Of a DNA stretch of 64,000 bases, positions 1 through 8,661 are shown one piece after another. Positions within the stretch are counted from its first letter, which is position 1. Each line of letters starts with the position of its first letter. The notes beneath the pieces are model-generated. The model saw only the letters and a list, made by a program, of their open reading frames with translations. It had not been told where the DNA came from and made no database searches. A program made the position numbers and the translations under genes. This DNA is from Nevskia sp. (GTDB lineage Bacteria; Pseudomonadota; Gammaproteobacteria; Nevskiales; Nevskiaceae): positions 85,030 to 149,029 of the forward strand of contig JALNYU010000009.1 in assembly GCA_023229645.1 (NCBI GenBank). Reading direction: 5' to 3'.

Positions 1-69
1 TCGCGGCCACAAGACAAAGCGGCCCGAAGTTTGGACTAATACGTGGCTTATAGATTTGCTCCACAGTTA

Positions 70-2118
70 TTAGTGTTTTTGAATCGCCGGCTCCGCGGTT
101 TCGCCAGCATCGTTCGGGCCGAGGATGCCTTCGAGTTGGTAGCGTTCCACTTTTCGGTATAGCGTACTGCGCGAGATGCCGAGCGTGCGCGCCGCTTGGG
201 TCAAGTTGCCCTGGCAGCCGATCAGCGCGCGGGTGATTGTGATTCGCTCCGAATCGTCCAAGGTTGCCGCGGTATGTTCGCGTTCAGTCGCCAGGGTGGG
301 GCCTGCATTTGAAATCTCATATGGGAGTTCGTCAATTGCGACTTCCGGGTGATCGGCGGTGAGCAATAGGCTCTCGACGAAATTGCGCAATTCGCGGACG
401 TTACCTGGCCAGGAATAGCATCGCAACAAGGCCAGCATGCCAGCGCTGAAAATGCGCTCGGGAACGCCGTGCCGTTGGGCTAACCCGGCGTTGAAATGCT
501 GCACCAAGGCATCGAGATCGTCGCCGCGTTCGCGCAGCGGCGGCACACGAACCCGCGTCACGCTGACGCGATGGTAGAGGTCACGCCGGAAACGGCCGGC
601 AGCAACTTCATCGAGCAGATTGCGGTTGGTCATCGCCAACAGGCGAACTTCAACCCGGCGCGGCTGCGAGTCCCCAAGCCGATAAATCACGCCTTCTTCG
701 AGCGCGCGTAACAACACCGGCTGTAGCTCTAGCGGCATTTCGCCGATCTCGTCGAGGCACAACGTGCCGCCGTGCGCGAGCTCGAAGCGGCCGGGTCGAC
801 CTTCATTTGTAGCGCCGGTGAATGCGCCGCGAACATGGCCGAACAGTTCGCCTGCGATCAATTCACGCGTTGCCGCACCGCAGTTAAACGTAATAAATGG
901 CTTCTGTAGGGATTCTTCGCCATGAATAGCCCGGGCAAACAACTCTTTACCGACACCAGTTTCGCCTTCAATCAATACCGGCACCCGTTTTCCGACTAAT
1001 TGTCGGCTACGGTGAATAGCAGCCGCAATCGGCGCACTCATGCCGAGTATGCGGGCGAAGGAACTCCGCTGTGGATCGGCCTCCGAGCCGCCGTTGTCGG
1101 CAGTGCGGACGATGTTAGTCTGGCGTGCACGCTGCGGGACAATCAACATCGCGCCGATGGTTTGGCCGTCCGCAGTAACCGGGTGCAGCCATTCGCTACG
1201 CAGGCCCTCCGGTAAGCGCTGCGCCCATTCTTCGACCGATAAGCGATCATCCCACCCAGGAAGTTGCTCGCCGACGCTCATCGGCACTGGGAATCGCCCA
1301 GAGAGATGGACGAGCCGCCCGCGGCGATCGATTGCAATCAAACCGGCGGCGTCGGTGGCAGAGAGTTTATGCAGACAGGCTTCAAGCAGGCGCGCGCGCT
1401 CCAGCGTCCAATTCTGGGTTAGTACGGCTTCGATCTGACGCGCCGCAGCAACCGCGAGCGTTAAATTATTGTGTTGGAAACTATCGGGTGGACCCGAGAT
1501 ATCGATGACGCCAAGGATGGCGTTCGAGCCCGGCTCATTAATCGGCGCTGCAGCGCAGGTCCAGCCTTTTATACCTTCACAAAAATGCTCAGCGGCGTGA
1601 ATTTGCGCCGGCTTGCGCGTCGCCAAGGCGGTGCCGATGCCATTGGTACCAACGGTGCTTTCTCGCCAGTCGCCGCCCTGTGCCAAATTAATATCGCCGC
1701 CACGCCCCAATGTTTGCGGATGGCCGGCGACGTCGAGCACGACGCCGTCGGCGCTGGTCAACAGGAGAATTGAACGCGATCCGACTAACAGGTCTTTGAT
1801 CGTGCTGATCAGGCCCGTAGACGCGCGTAACAGTTCTCGGTGTCGCCAACGCAAATGCTGCACATCGTCGCCGGTCGCAGCGAGCGGTGCGCTCGCGCCA
1901 TGCGGGTCGACGCCGGAACTGGCGCTACGTTTCCAGGACGACACCACCAAGTCTCCGACCTGAGACGGCGTGATCGGCTCCCCGCAGACGAAACGTTCCC
2001 ATTGCAACATAGTGCCTCCGTGCGCTCTGGTTGCACCGGACACATGCAAAGCATGGCGCGCATCGGCTTTCGCTTGCACGGGTCCGGGTGGGTGTTCGGT
2101 AAGGCGATTAGACGGCAT
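70..2118 (-). CDS. mimR: sigma54-dependent transcriptional activator, AcoR/MimR type
   Basis: Likely the activator of the monooxygenase operon. Seen: an N-terminal GAF-like sensor half, then a central AAA+ domain with Walker A (GETGVGKE), the sigma54-contact motif GAFTGA and a Walker B stretch (GGTLCLDEIGE), then a C-terminal Fis-type helix-turn-helix (NLTQAARTLGISRSTLYRKV). Length 682 aa fits the AcoR family. I chose the ATG at 2116-2118 because GGAGG sits just upstream; an in-frame start 12 nt earlier overlaps that site. Family knowledge: such proteins bind upstream sites and open sigma54 promoters in response to a substrate or alcohol. Context: it is the last gene of the mim cluster, and -24/-12 sequences precede mimA and adh. 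The effector is unknown. The symbol is by context and domain match only. Confidence 0.85.
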   Translation of the reverse strand: MPSNRLTEHPPGPVQAKADARHALHVSGATRAHGGTMLQWERFVCGEPITPSQVGDLVVSSWKRSASSGVDPHGASAPLAATGDDVQHLRWRHRELLRASTGLISTIKDLLVGSRSILLLTSADGVVLDVAGHPQTLGRGGDINLAQGGDWRESTVGTNGIGTALATRKPAQIHAAEHFCEGIKGWTCAAAPINEPGSNAILGVIDISGPPDSFQHNNLTLAVAAARQIEAVLTQNWTLERARLLEACLHKLSATDAAGLIAIDRRGRLVHLSGRFPVPMSVGEQLPGWDDRLSVEEWAQRLPEGLRSEWLHPVTADGQTIGAMLIVPQRARQTNIVRTADNGGSEADPQRSSFARILGMSAPIAAAIHRSRQLVGKRVPVLIEGETGVGKELFARAIHGEESLQKPFITFNCGAATRELIAGELFGHVRGAFTGATNEGRPGRFELAHGGTLCLDEIGEMPLELQPVLLRALEEGVIYRLGDSQPRRVEVRLLAMTNRNLLDEVAAGRFRRDLYHRVSVTRVRVPPLRERGDDLDALVQHFNAGLAQRHGVPERIFSAGMLALLRCYSWPGNVRELRNFVESLLLTADHPEVAIDELPYEISNAGPTLATEREHTAATLDDSERITITRALIGCQGNLTQAARTLGISRSTLYRKVERYQLEGILGPNDAGETAEPAIQKH

Positions 2119-2343
2119 TTGTTCCTCCAAAGCCTCTGTGCACCGTCAGCACGAATCGTTGCCGTGCTGTCTTTATTTAATTTTTTAACTATACGCCGCC
2201 TAGCGCACCCGGCAACTGAAGCGCGCCGTATCGGGATGCCGCGAGACGCGCGAGACGCGCATTCTCGTCATCATTACTATGGGCGCCGCCGCCGAATTTT
2301 CGACGGATTGCGTCGGATAAAAAACGGGGTCAATTCGACGTTT
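2119..2343. other. mntH-mimR intergenic region
   Basis: About 225 bp between the end of the Nramp gene and the start of the activator gene. It must hold the activator's own promoter on the minus strand, but I see no clear -35/-10 or -24/-12 pair. A short hairpin (CGACG-N5-CGTCG near 2298-2312) lacks a T-run, so it is not a convincing terminator. Confidence 0.3.
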
Positions 2344-3792
2344 TCAACCGACTGTTGGATCGCAGATTGCAGCGCCTGATGACGCTGAACAGCGAAACGT
2401 CAACGGCCGGAAGCTGATCCACAGCAACAGCGCGATCAGTGCTGCACCAGCACCGAGGACCCCGAAACTCTGCAGGCTGCTGTTGGTCTGCTCAGCTTGC
2501 AGCCACTGCGTCAGCGATTGGGTGATCAACCCGATATTTAGCGCGGTGATCGCAGCGGCGGCACTCCAAGCTAAAGCGCGAACCCAGATTGGATTGGTGA
2601 AGCGACTACCCATGATTCGTGAATCGCTGGTAAAGCGGATTAGCGGCACGATTGCAAATGGTAGTTGCAGGCTTAACACCACCTGGCTCAGCACCAATAG
2701 CTGCGTTGCCCCGGCTTCACCAGACCACGCCAGCACGATGACTGCAGGCACGATCGCAATGCCCCGTGTGATCAGACGCCGCAATACCGGGCGCATTCTC
2801 AAGTTCAGAAAGCCTTCCATGACGATTTGCCCAGCCAGCGTGCCGGTGATCGTTGAGCTTTGACCGGCCGCCAGCAGCGCCAGTGCGAATACTGCAGACG
2901 CTGCCGCTGTGCCGAGTAGCGGGGTTAGCAGCTTATGTGCTTCGCTGAGCGCCGTTACGGCGAGCCCTTGAGTGAAAAACGTCGCCGCTGACAACACCAG
3001 TATCGCAGCGTTGACGAAGAATGCGATGTTCAACGCCAGCGCAGTATCAAAAAAATTGTAGCGCAGCGCTTCGCGCTTATCGGCGAGGGTAGGTCCAATC
3101 TGCCGGGTTTGCACCAGTGCCGAATGGAGATACAAATTATGCGGCATCACCGTTGCGCCGAGTATGCCAATCGCAACATATAGGCTGGACGCACTCAGAT
3201 GCGGTACGAGTCCACTGACGGCAGCCCCCAACTGGGGACGGGCCAGTATGAGTTCGAATGCGAGGCAGCCGCCGATGGTGAGTACGAGTACGGCGACGAA
3301 GGCTTCAAGACGCCGAATGCCGGCGGACTGCAGTGCCACAATTAGTAGAACATCAAACCCCGTGATCAGCGCGCCCCAGACCAGCGGCAGCCCGAACAGC
3401 AAATTTATTGCGATCGCGCTGCCCAGAACTTCGGCAAGATCGCAGGCAATGATCGCGATTTCGCACAATAGCCACAGTGCCCGCGCCACCGGCGCCGAAT
3501 AGTAGTCGCGGCAAGCGCGGGCGAGGTCGCGTCGCGCCACCACGCCGAGTCTGGCGGCGAGCGTTTGTAGTAGTACCGCGATCAGATTAGACGCGAGCAG
3601 TACCCACAACAGCCGATAGCCGAAGCGAGCGCCGCCCTCAAGATCTGTCGCCCAGTTGCCGGGGTCCATGTAGCCGACACTAATCATCGCCGCCGGGCCG
3701 ATAAATGCCCAAAGCCGCGCGCGTCCGGGCGGGTGGCTGCGGATATCGACGCGGGCGCCAGCAACGATCGGGGGGAGTTCTGTCGGTGCCAT
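2344..3792 (-). CDS. mntH: Nramp-family divalent metal transporter (Mn/Fe)
   Basis: A 482-aa polytopic membrane protein with about 11 hydrophobic segments. It carries the two Nramp signatures: DPGNWATD near residue 43 (TM1 metal site) and MPHNLYLHS in TM6. Family role: proton-coupled uptake of Mn2+ or Fe2+ across the inner membrane. It lies between the mim chaperonin and the regulator, and its start is 1 nt from the stop of a small membrane-protein gene, so it is probably co-transcribed and coupled. Inference: it supplies iron (or manganese) to the di-iron monooxygenase made by the same locus. The substrate metal cannot be read from sequence. Confidence 0.88.
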   Translation of the reverse strand: MAPTELPPIVAGARVDIRSHPPGRARLWAFIGPAAMISVGYMDPGNWATDLEGGARFGYRLLWVLLASNLIAVLLQTLAARLGVVARRDLARACRDYYSAPVARALWLLCEIAIIACDLAEVLGSAIAINLLFGLPLVWGALITGFDVLLIVALQSAGIRRLEAFVAVLVLTIGGCLAFELILARPQLGAAVSGLVPHLSASSLYVAIGILGATVMPHNLYLHSALVQTRQIGPTLADKREALRYNFFDTALALNIAFFVNAAILVLSAATFFTQGLAVTALSEAHKLLTPLLGTAAASAVFALALLAAGQSSTITGTLAGQIVMEGFLNLRMRPVLRRLITRGIAIVPAVIVLAWSGEAGATQLLVLSQVVLSLQLPFAIVPLIRFTSDSRIMGSRFTNPIWVRALAWSAAAAITALNIGLITQSLTQWLQAEQTNSSLQSFGVLGAGAALIALLLWISFRPLTFRCSASSGAAICDPTVG

Positions 3793-3793
3793 C

Positions 3794-3964
3794 TCAGGCG
3801 ATTCCTGTCGCTGCCGCCACGCGCGCGATCAGTGCCAAGAAGCCACCGCAGCAAATCGTCCAGCCGAGGGTTTGGCGTGCCCAGTGCCAGACCGCACACA
3901 CGAATACGTCTAATCGGAGCAGCAACCGCGGCTCGGCATTCCTACTATCAATTGGATGTTTCAT
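3794..3964 (-). CDS. small single-span membrane protein upstream of mntH
   Basis: A 56-aa ORF with a hydrophobic C-terminal segment (WTICCGGFLALIARVAAATG) and a basic, Arg-rich N-terminal part. The ATG at 3962-3964 has GGGAG 9 nt upstream, and the stop lies 1 nt before the mntH start, which points to translational coupling. I do not recognise the family. It could be an accessory subunit or leader peptide for the Nramp transporter. Longer in-frame starts exist but have no better ribosome site. Confidence 0.5.
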   Translation of the reverse strand: MKHPIDSRNAEPRLLLRLDVFVCAVWHWARQTLGWTICCGGFLALIARVAAATGIA

Positions 3965-4038
3965 CGTCGCGACTCCCGATTGAGCGGCCGGCGCATAGCC
4001 GTGCTTCCGTATGCGTCTACGCACCGGCCGCGGTTTGC

Positions 4039-5676
4039 CTAGGCCCGGCCAAGCAATTCGGCACCGCCGCCAAGCGCCGGCCCGGCAGTTGGGTCGATGT
4101 TGTCGGGTTTCTTTGCAATCAAGGTCTGCGTTGTCAGAATTAGCGTCGCAACGGATGCGGCATTGCGCACGGCGCAGTAGCTGACTTTGACTGGATCGAT
4201 AATGCCTTGAGCAAACAGATCAACGAATTTGCCGGTGCCGGCGTCGAGGCCCGTGTTCTGAGCCGACTGGCTGGCTTCGGCGATTACGGCATTGCCGTTG
4301 AGGCCCCGGTTATTGGCGATGTGGAACATCGGTTGCGCCAGCGCGCGCTGAAGCAACTCAGCGCCTTGTCGCACGGAGCCTTCGAGCCGTTCAATCGCCG
4401 GTTGTAATGTCTGCGCCGCGTGCAATAACGCCAGGCCCCCGCCGGGCACCACACCTTCGGCGATCGCCGCGCGTGCCGCATGAATGGAATCTTCGATTAA
4501 GTGCAAGCGGCGCTTCTGTTCGACGGCTGTCGCACCACCCGCCAAGATCAGCGCGGTGCCGCCTGAGAGCTTGGCAAGGCGTTCCTTGAACTTATCGCGT
4601 TCGATATTGGGTGGCGCCAGCTCGTGTTGGCGTGTCACTTGCTCCCGACGGGCTTTGACCGCGATCGGATCACCGCCACCGGCGGTGACGATGGTCTGAT
4701 TCGCTGACACGCGGATCTGCCTTGCGCTGCCGAGATCACGCGGCTCAGCTGCAGTAATTCGGCCGCCGAGGTCGCGCGAAATCACGCGGCCACCGACGAC
4801 GATGCCGATATCTTCGAGCGTTGCTTTGCGCCAATGGCCATATTCCGGTGGATGAATGGCGGCGACTTGGATGCCGTGCTTTTCTCGCCAGTTGAGTAAG
4901 CTGACGATGCAAGCGGCCGAGACTTCCTCCGCGATCAATAGAAACGGCCGTTTACTGTCGTCGAGCAGCTTCAACAGCGCGTCAACTTCCTCCTGCGTCT
5001 GCAATTTCAAGTCCGTCAGCAGGACCCGCGGATTATCAAGCACCGCCTGCATTCGCTCGACGTCCGTGACCATGTGATGCGACAAATACCCACGGTCGAA
5101 CGCCATGCCGTCCACCACTTCGAGTTGTGTCTCGACAGTGGCGCCGTGTTCAACCTCGACAATGCCCGTGGGGCCGACGCGTTCGAGCGCTTCCGCCACC
5201 AATCCGCCGGTGATCTCGTCATTCGCAGCTACAATCGCAACCGAACGTACCTGCGCTTGGCTGGTCAGCGGCCGCGCTGCTTGTTTCAGCGCGTCAATAG
5301 TCCATTCGACCGCGCGTTCAATGCCCTCGACCAATTCGACGGCATTGGCGCCGGCAGCAAGGCAGGCGAGGCCGTCCTGCACCAAGGCATCCGCGAGTAC
5401 TGTGGCGGTCGTGGTGCCGTCGCCGGCGACTTCATTGGTTCGTCGCGAAACTTCGCGCAACACCTGTGCGCCGATGTTTTCGAATGGGTCCTCCAGTTCA
5501 ATTTCATTGGCAATGCTGACGCCGTCCCGCGAAATGATCGGTGTGCCGATTGGTCGATCAATGATCGCATTCATCCCGCGGGGGCCAAGCGTGCCGCGCA
5601 CCGCCTTGGCTAATTTTGCAACACCACGGCCGAGCGCAAGTCGCGCTGCTTCGTCGTGCAACATAATGTTAGGCAT
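4039..5676 (-). CDS. mimG: GroEL-like chaperonin of the monooxygenase cluster
   Basis: A 545-aa HSP60/GroEL protein. Seen: the ATP-site GDGTTTATV motif, the GVVPGGG stretch, and the IED segment holding the ATPase aspartate. The C-terminus ends ...GGGAELLGRA with no Gly-Gly-Met tail, unlike housekeeping GroEL. No groES is adjacent. Family knowledge: mim/prm clusters carry a dedicated GroEL-like protein needed for productive folding of the large hydroxylase subunit. It follows mimD by 88 bp with a good GAGGAG site. It was probably transcribed from the mimA promoter before the prophage came between them. Confidence 0.9.
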   Translation of the reverse strand: MPNIMLHDEAARLALGRGVAKLAKAVRGTLGPRGMNAIIDRPIGTPIISRDGVSIANEIELEDPFENIGAQVLREVSRRTNEVAGDGTTTATVLADALVQDGLACLAAGANAVELVEGIERAVEWTIDALKQAARPLTSQAQVRSVAIVAANDEITGGLVAEALERVGPTGIVEVEHGATVETQLEVVDGMAFDRGYLSHHMVTDVERMQAVLDNPRVLLTDLKLQTQEEVDALLKLLDDSKRPFLLIAEEVSAACIVSLLNWREKHGIQVAAIHPPEYGHWRKATLEDIGIVVGGRVISRDLGGRITAAEPRDLGSARQIRVSANQTIVTAGGGDPIAVKARREQVTRQHELAPPNIERDKFKERLAKLSGGTALILAGGATAVEQKRRLHLIEDSIHAARAAIAEGVVPGGGLALLHAAQTLQPAIERLEGSVRQGAELLQRALAQPMFHIANNRGLNGNAVIAEASQSAQNTGLDAGTGKFVDLFAQGIIDPVKVSYCAVRNAASVATLILTTQTLIAKKPDNIDPTAGPALGGGAELLGRA

Positions 5677-5764
5677 TTCTGAATCTCCTCGTCGTTGTAA
5701 TTATTTATAGTCGGTATCGACGCCCGGCCCACCGCGCGGACCGGACGTTTGCTGCCGTCTTGCG

Positions 5765-6121
5765 TTACTCGTAAGCCAGGGCCTCGTCCATGTCGCCGAA
5801 CAAGACCACGGTGTTATCGTCGATCATCACCATCCGGCCGTAATGGGTCGATGTGGAGATTTCAAACAGATGTGGCGTCATCGGACGGCCGAGCATTTCG
5901 CTGATCTCGTCCATTTTGAATTCGATCTTGCCTTCGCCATCGACGCGGATCATTGCCGGCATGTAGGTCACGCGAATGCCGGGTTTGGACTGCATCAATT
6001 CAGCAATCGCGCGCGCTTCGACGCTATCGTTCATCGTCACGCCGCACTGGTGCGAGATCGTTTCTTCAAACTTGATGTCGCTAAACGCCTTGAAAATATT
6101 TTCTTTATCGTGGACTGACAT
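5765..6121 (-). CDS. mimD: monooxygenase coupling (regulatory) protein
   Basis: A 118-aa protein of the MmoB/DmpM family: a cofactor-free effector that binds the hydroxylase and tunes electron transfer and O2 activation. Seen: the family-like stretch SKPGIRVTYMPAMIRVDGEG, and a compact alpha/beta size typical of coupling proteins. It is placed last in the A-B-C-D order, 35 bp after mimC, as in mim/prm clusters. A GGAG site precedes the ATG. Confidence 0.9.
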   Translation of the reverse strand: MSVHDKENIFKAFSDIKFEETISHQCGVTMNDSVEARAIAELMQSKPGIRVTYMPAMIRVDGEGKIEFKMDEISEMLGRPMTPHLFEISTSTHYGRMVMIDDNTVVLFGDMDEALAYE

Positions 6122-6156
6122 TTAACACTCCATTTAAGTGATGATATCGAGCGCTT

Positions 6157-7233
6157 TTAGGCGGCCAACGTCGGTGGGATATCGAGGCCGAGCTGCTTCG
6201 CAATCAGACTGATCCGCTCGACCGCGGCGGCGAGCACATGGTTGAACTGCGTAACTTTCGCGTGTGGCAGGGACCAGATCGGCTGTAGATTTTTCGCACC
6301 AGCCATTGCCAGCGCGCCGTGATTGGCGAGCCAAGTGTTGAACAACAGCCGGTTATGTCCGCCGTGATTGGGGTCTTGCAGCAAGATGTGAATCAACTCG
6401 ACGGTGTTGGCGAGGTTGCGCTGGTAGTCGCCTTCTGCCGACGACACAACCGTCGGCGTAATGAAGTCGTTTTGGGCCGCAGCCATTTGCATGACAAAGC
6501 CGCTGCGGAACAGCTCGCCGATCAAGGGTTCGAATACGATATTGACCGCGAAATACTTTTCCAGATAATCGGTTACGCCGCCAATTGTCTCAATCGCCCT
6601 GCGTGTCGGCTGCCAGATCGGATCTTCAAGCCAGTGCTGTTTGCCGGCGTCAAGATTAAAGCCGGGTAGGTCGATCGCGAGTTCGGCTAGATACAACGTT
6701 AGATCTTGTGCGAAACGCAGCTTATACGAGGAATTGGTCAGGATCGCACTATTGATCATCTGCGTGTAGCCGTAGCGCTGCGCGTGCATCGTCGCTGTGC
6801 CAAGGCCAAACTCGGCGTGCTTGTAGGCGCCAACATGCTGCTCTAGCACTTTGAGCCAGGCTTTATCGAAGCGCAGCGGAGCGCCGGAGCGCCGGCCGTT
6901 TTCGATTGCGTTTGAAATCATGCCGCAGATCGTTGACTGGCGCTGATAATGGGTCCGCTCCCATTCCTCGTCCACCGCACGGAATTGATGCCAGTTCGAG
7001 CTCTTGGCCGCGGTCCATTTTTCCGAATAGGTCGGCGTGCCGTCTGGAAACGAGATGATCCAGTCCTGTAGCAGATACCGTTTCGGGTCCGGCTGCACAT
7101 CAACCGTCATGTCTTCGTAGTGTGTCGCCTTCCGGCCTTTAGGGTCGTAATAGTTATATTTCCGACTATCCCAGCCGACGAACTGCGCGGCGCCCGCAGC
7201 GCCCGATTTAATCTGTGTCTCGGGTATACCCAT
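6157..7233 (-). CDS. mimC: di-iron monooxygenase hydroxylase small (beta) subunit
   Basis: A 358-aa beta subunit of a soluble di-iron monooxygenase. Its fold is ferritin-like but lacks the iron ligands; it pairs with MimA to form the hydroxylase core. Seen: a family-like N-terminus (FVGWDSRKYNYYDPKGRKAT) and mid-protein helices (EFGLGTATMHAQRYG) typical of prm/mim small subunits. It has AGGAG ahead of the ATG and sits between reductase and coupling genes. It is intact, but now 37 kb from the operon promoter because of the prophage in mimA. Confidence 0.9.
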   Translation of the reverse strand: MGIPETQIKSGAAGAAQFVGWDSRKYNYYDPKGRKATHYEDMTVDVQPDPKRYLLQDWIISFPDGTPTYSEKWTAAKSSNWHQFRAVDEEWERTHYQRQSTICGMISNAIENGRRSGAPLRFDKAWLKVLEQHVGAYKHAEFGLGTATMHAQRYGYTQMINSAILTNSSYKLRFAQDLTLYLAELAIDLPGFNLDAGKQHWLEDPIWQPTRRAIETIGGVTDYLEKYFAVNIVFEPLIGELFRSGFVMQMAAAQNDFITPTVVSSAEGDYQRNLANTVELIHILLQDPNHGGHNRLLFNTWLANHGALAMAGAKNLQPIWSLPHAKVTQFNHVLAAAVERISLIAKQLGLDIPPTLAA

Positions 7234-7298
7234 GTCATTCTCCTCTTATGCCGTTAGGGCTTGATAAGCGCTATAGAACCATCCGGTCATCGCGGGTA

Positions 7299-8336
7299 TT
7301 AGCGCGTCGCCGGAGTAAATTTGTCGAAATAGATACGATCTGGCGTAACGCCCGCCGATAGCAGTACCGGCAACAACGCATCAATCATTGGCGTCGGCCC
7401 GCAGGAATACGCGTCCATCTCGCCGGCCATATTTTCAGCTTCGAGTGTACGGGCGACGACATCGTGGATGAATCCAGTGGCGCCACTCCAGCTGTCTTCT
7501 GGTGACGCCTGGGAGAGCGCCGGAATGAATTTAAAGTCTTTGATCTTGGCTGCGATTTCAGAAAATGCGTCAAGAAAGAACAGATCGCGTTTGCTGCGCG
7601 CACCGTAAAAAAAGCGTACTGGCCGTTGCTCGCCGCTAGCGACGTGATCACTGAGTATTGACCACAGCGGCGACATGCCCGAGCCACCGCCGACAAGTAT
7701 CATCGGGCCGTCCCGGTTTTCACGGCGGAAACAGCCACCATACGGACCTTTGACCGAGACCGCGGTACCTGGCTGCAATGCGCCATCAAGTAGTGCCGAA
7801 AACGCACCGTCTGGATATTTCTTAATAATAAATTGCAGTTTATTCGGCTCGCCCGGGGTGTTCGCCATCGAATACGAGCGGGTGATGCCGAACGAAGGCA
7901 ACGTCAGCTCAACGAACTGGCCGGCCCAGAATTTCATTGGCTCGTCGAGTTCGATTTCGAGCATGCGGATATCGTGCGTAAGGTCCGCAATACTCGAGAC
8001 CTTGCCGGTGAAGTCTTTGATCGCGATCGAACGACTCATTAAGTCTTCGTCGTAATTCAGCAGTTCAACGGTAATATCGCTATAGGCGTAGGTGCGGCAT
8101 AGCAAAATATGTCCGCTATCCCGTTCATAGTCTGGCAACGCAAATGTGGAATATTTTTGAACATCGACATCGCCGTCGAGCAGCCGGCACTTGCAACTAC
8201 TGCATTGGCCTTCACGGCAACCGTGCATCACGGCTATACCTTGGCGAAAGGCTGCGTCAAGCACCCACTCGCCTTCTTCGACTTCCATTTCTACGCCGAC
8301 GGGCTCGAAGCGGACGGTGTGTATACGTTTATCCAT
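7299..8336 (-). CDS. mimB: monooxygenase NADH reductase, [2Fe-2S]/FAD
   Basis: A 345-aa reductase carrying electrons from NAD(P)H to the hydroxylase. Seen: an N-terminal plant-type ferredoxin domain with the cluster motif CREGQCSSCKC plus a fourth Cys in ILLCRTY, then an FAD domain (TRSYSMAN) and an NAD domain (LVGGGSGMSPLWSIL; YSCGP near the C-terminus). The order matches phenol- and propane-monooxygenase reductases. It begins 74 bp after the mimA stop; a 12-bp stem-loop lies in that gap. Confidence 0.93.
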   Translation of the reverse strand: MDKRIHTVRFEPVGVEMEVEEGEWVLDAAFRQGIAVMHGCREGQCSSCKCRLLDGDVDVQKYSTFALPDYERDSGHILLCRTYAYSDITVELLNYDEDLMSRSIAIKDFTGKVSSIADLTHDIRMLEIELDEPMKFWAGQFVELTLPSFGITRSYSMANTPGEPNKLQFIIKKYPDGAFSALLDGALQPGTAVSVKGPYGGCFRRENRDGPMILVGGGSGMSPLWSILSDHVASGEQRPVRFFYGARSKRDLFFLDAFSEIAAKIKDFKFIPALSQASPEDSWSGATGFIHDVVARTLEAENMAGEMDAYSCGPTPMIDALLPVLLSAGVTPDRIYFDKFTPATR

Positions 8337-8367
8337 CTTGTCGTCCTCAAGAGACGGGTGGTATGTG

Positions 8368-8399
8368 CCGCGTCCACGTACGGAAGCACGTGGACGCGG
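8368..8399. promoter_or_regulatory. 12-bp perfect stem-loop between mimA and mimB
   Basis: CCGCGTCCACGT (8368-8379) and ACGTGGACGCGG (8388-8399) pair perfectly around an 8-nt loop. There is no T-run, so it is not a classical terminator. Between a large-subunit gene and a reductase gene it would suit an mRNA-stabilising or partial-attenuation element that gives more hydroxylase than reductase (inference). Confidence 0.55.
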
Positions 8400-8410
8400 G
8401 ATGACGGGCT

Positions 8411-8577
8411 TTAGTTAAACGGATTAATCTTGAAACCAGCCCGGTAGTTGGCCAGATGCACTTCGCGCTGCGCCGGGTTCATCTCGCGCAGCAGCACCAG
8501 CGGACTCTTAATCGTGTGGCCGCGAACGTCGTCGAGTGTCCACATGCTCTTATTGTCAAAGCGCAGGTGTGGTTGCG
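8411..8577 (-). pseudogene. mimA: mimA, 3' fragment (last 53 codons) cut off by prophage
   Basis: Codons 504-556 and the stop of the hydroxylase large subunit, preceded by one copy of the target duplication. The residues after the junction (PHLRF...MWTLDDVRG...) continue the 5' fragment at 44047-45555 in the same frame. An apparent ORF runs up to 8629, but its first residues are encoded by the prophage left end and its TTG start has no value. This fragment alone cannot make an enzyme. Confidence 0.92.
8573..8577. repeat. 5-bp target-site duplication, left copy (TTGCG)
   Basis: TTGCG sits immediately before the TGT of the prophage left end and is repeated at 44047-44051 immediately after the terminal GCA. 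A five-base duplication is typical of Mu-family transposition. Removing one copy restores the mimA reading frame. Confidence 0.92.
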
Positions 8578-8661
8578 TGTAGCGCGCGTTTTGATTTGGC
8601 CTATTTTTACGTTTGATTTGTCCCACCAATTATTGGGATTTAAATGAGCTTTTTAGGACTG
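8578..8661. repeat. prophage left terminus with transposase-site repeats
   Basis: The terminus begins TGTAGCG. It holds two copies of a TTTGATTTG(G/T)CC core, at 8590-8601 and 8612-8623. The same core appears once, inverted, at the right end (44023-44035). These are likely MuA binding sites (inference). No gene lies between the end and the dam stop at 8662, so leftward late transcription could run straight out into mimA' and mimB. Confidence 0.75.
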
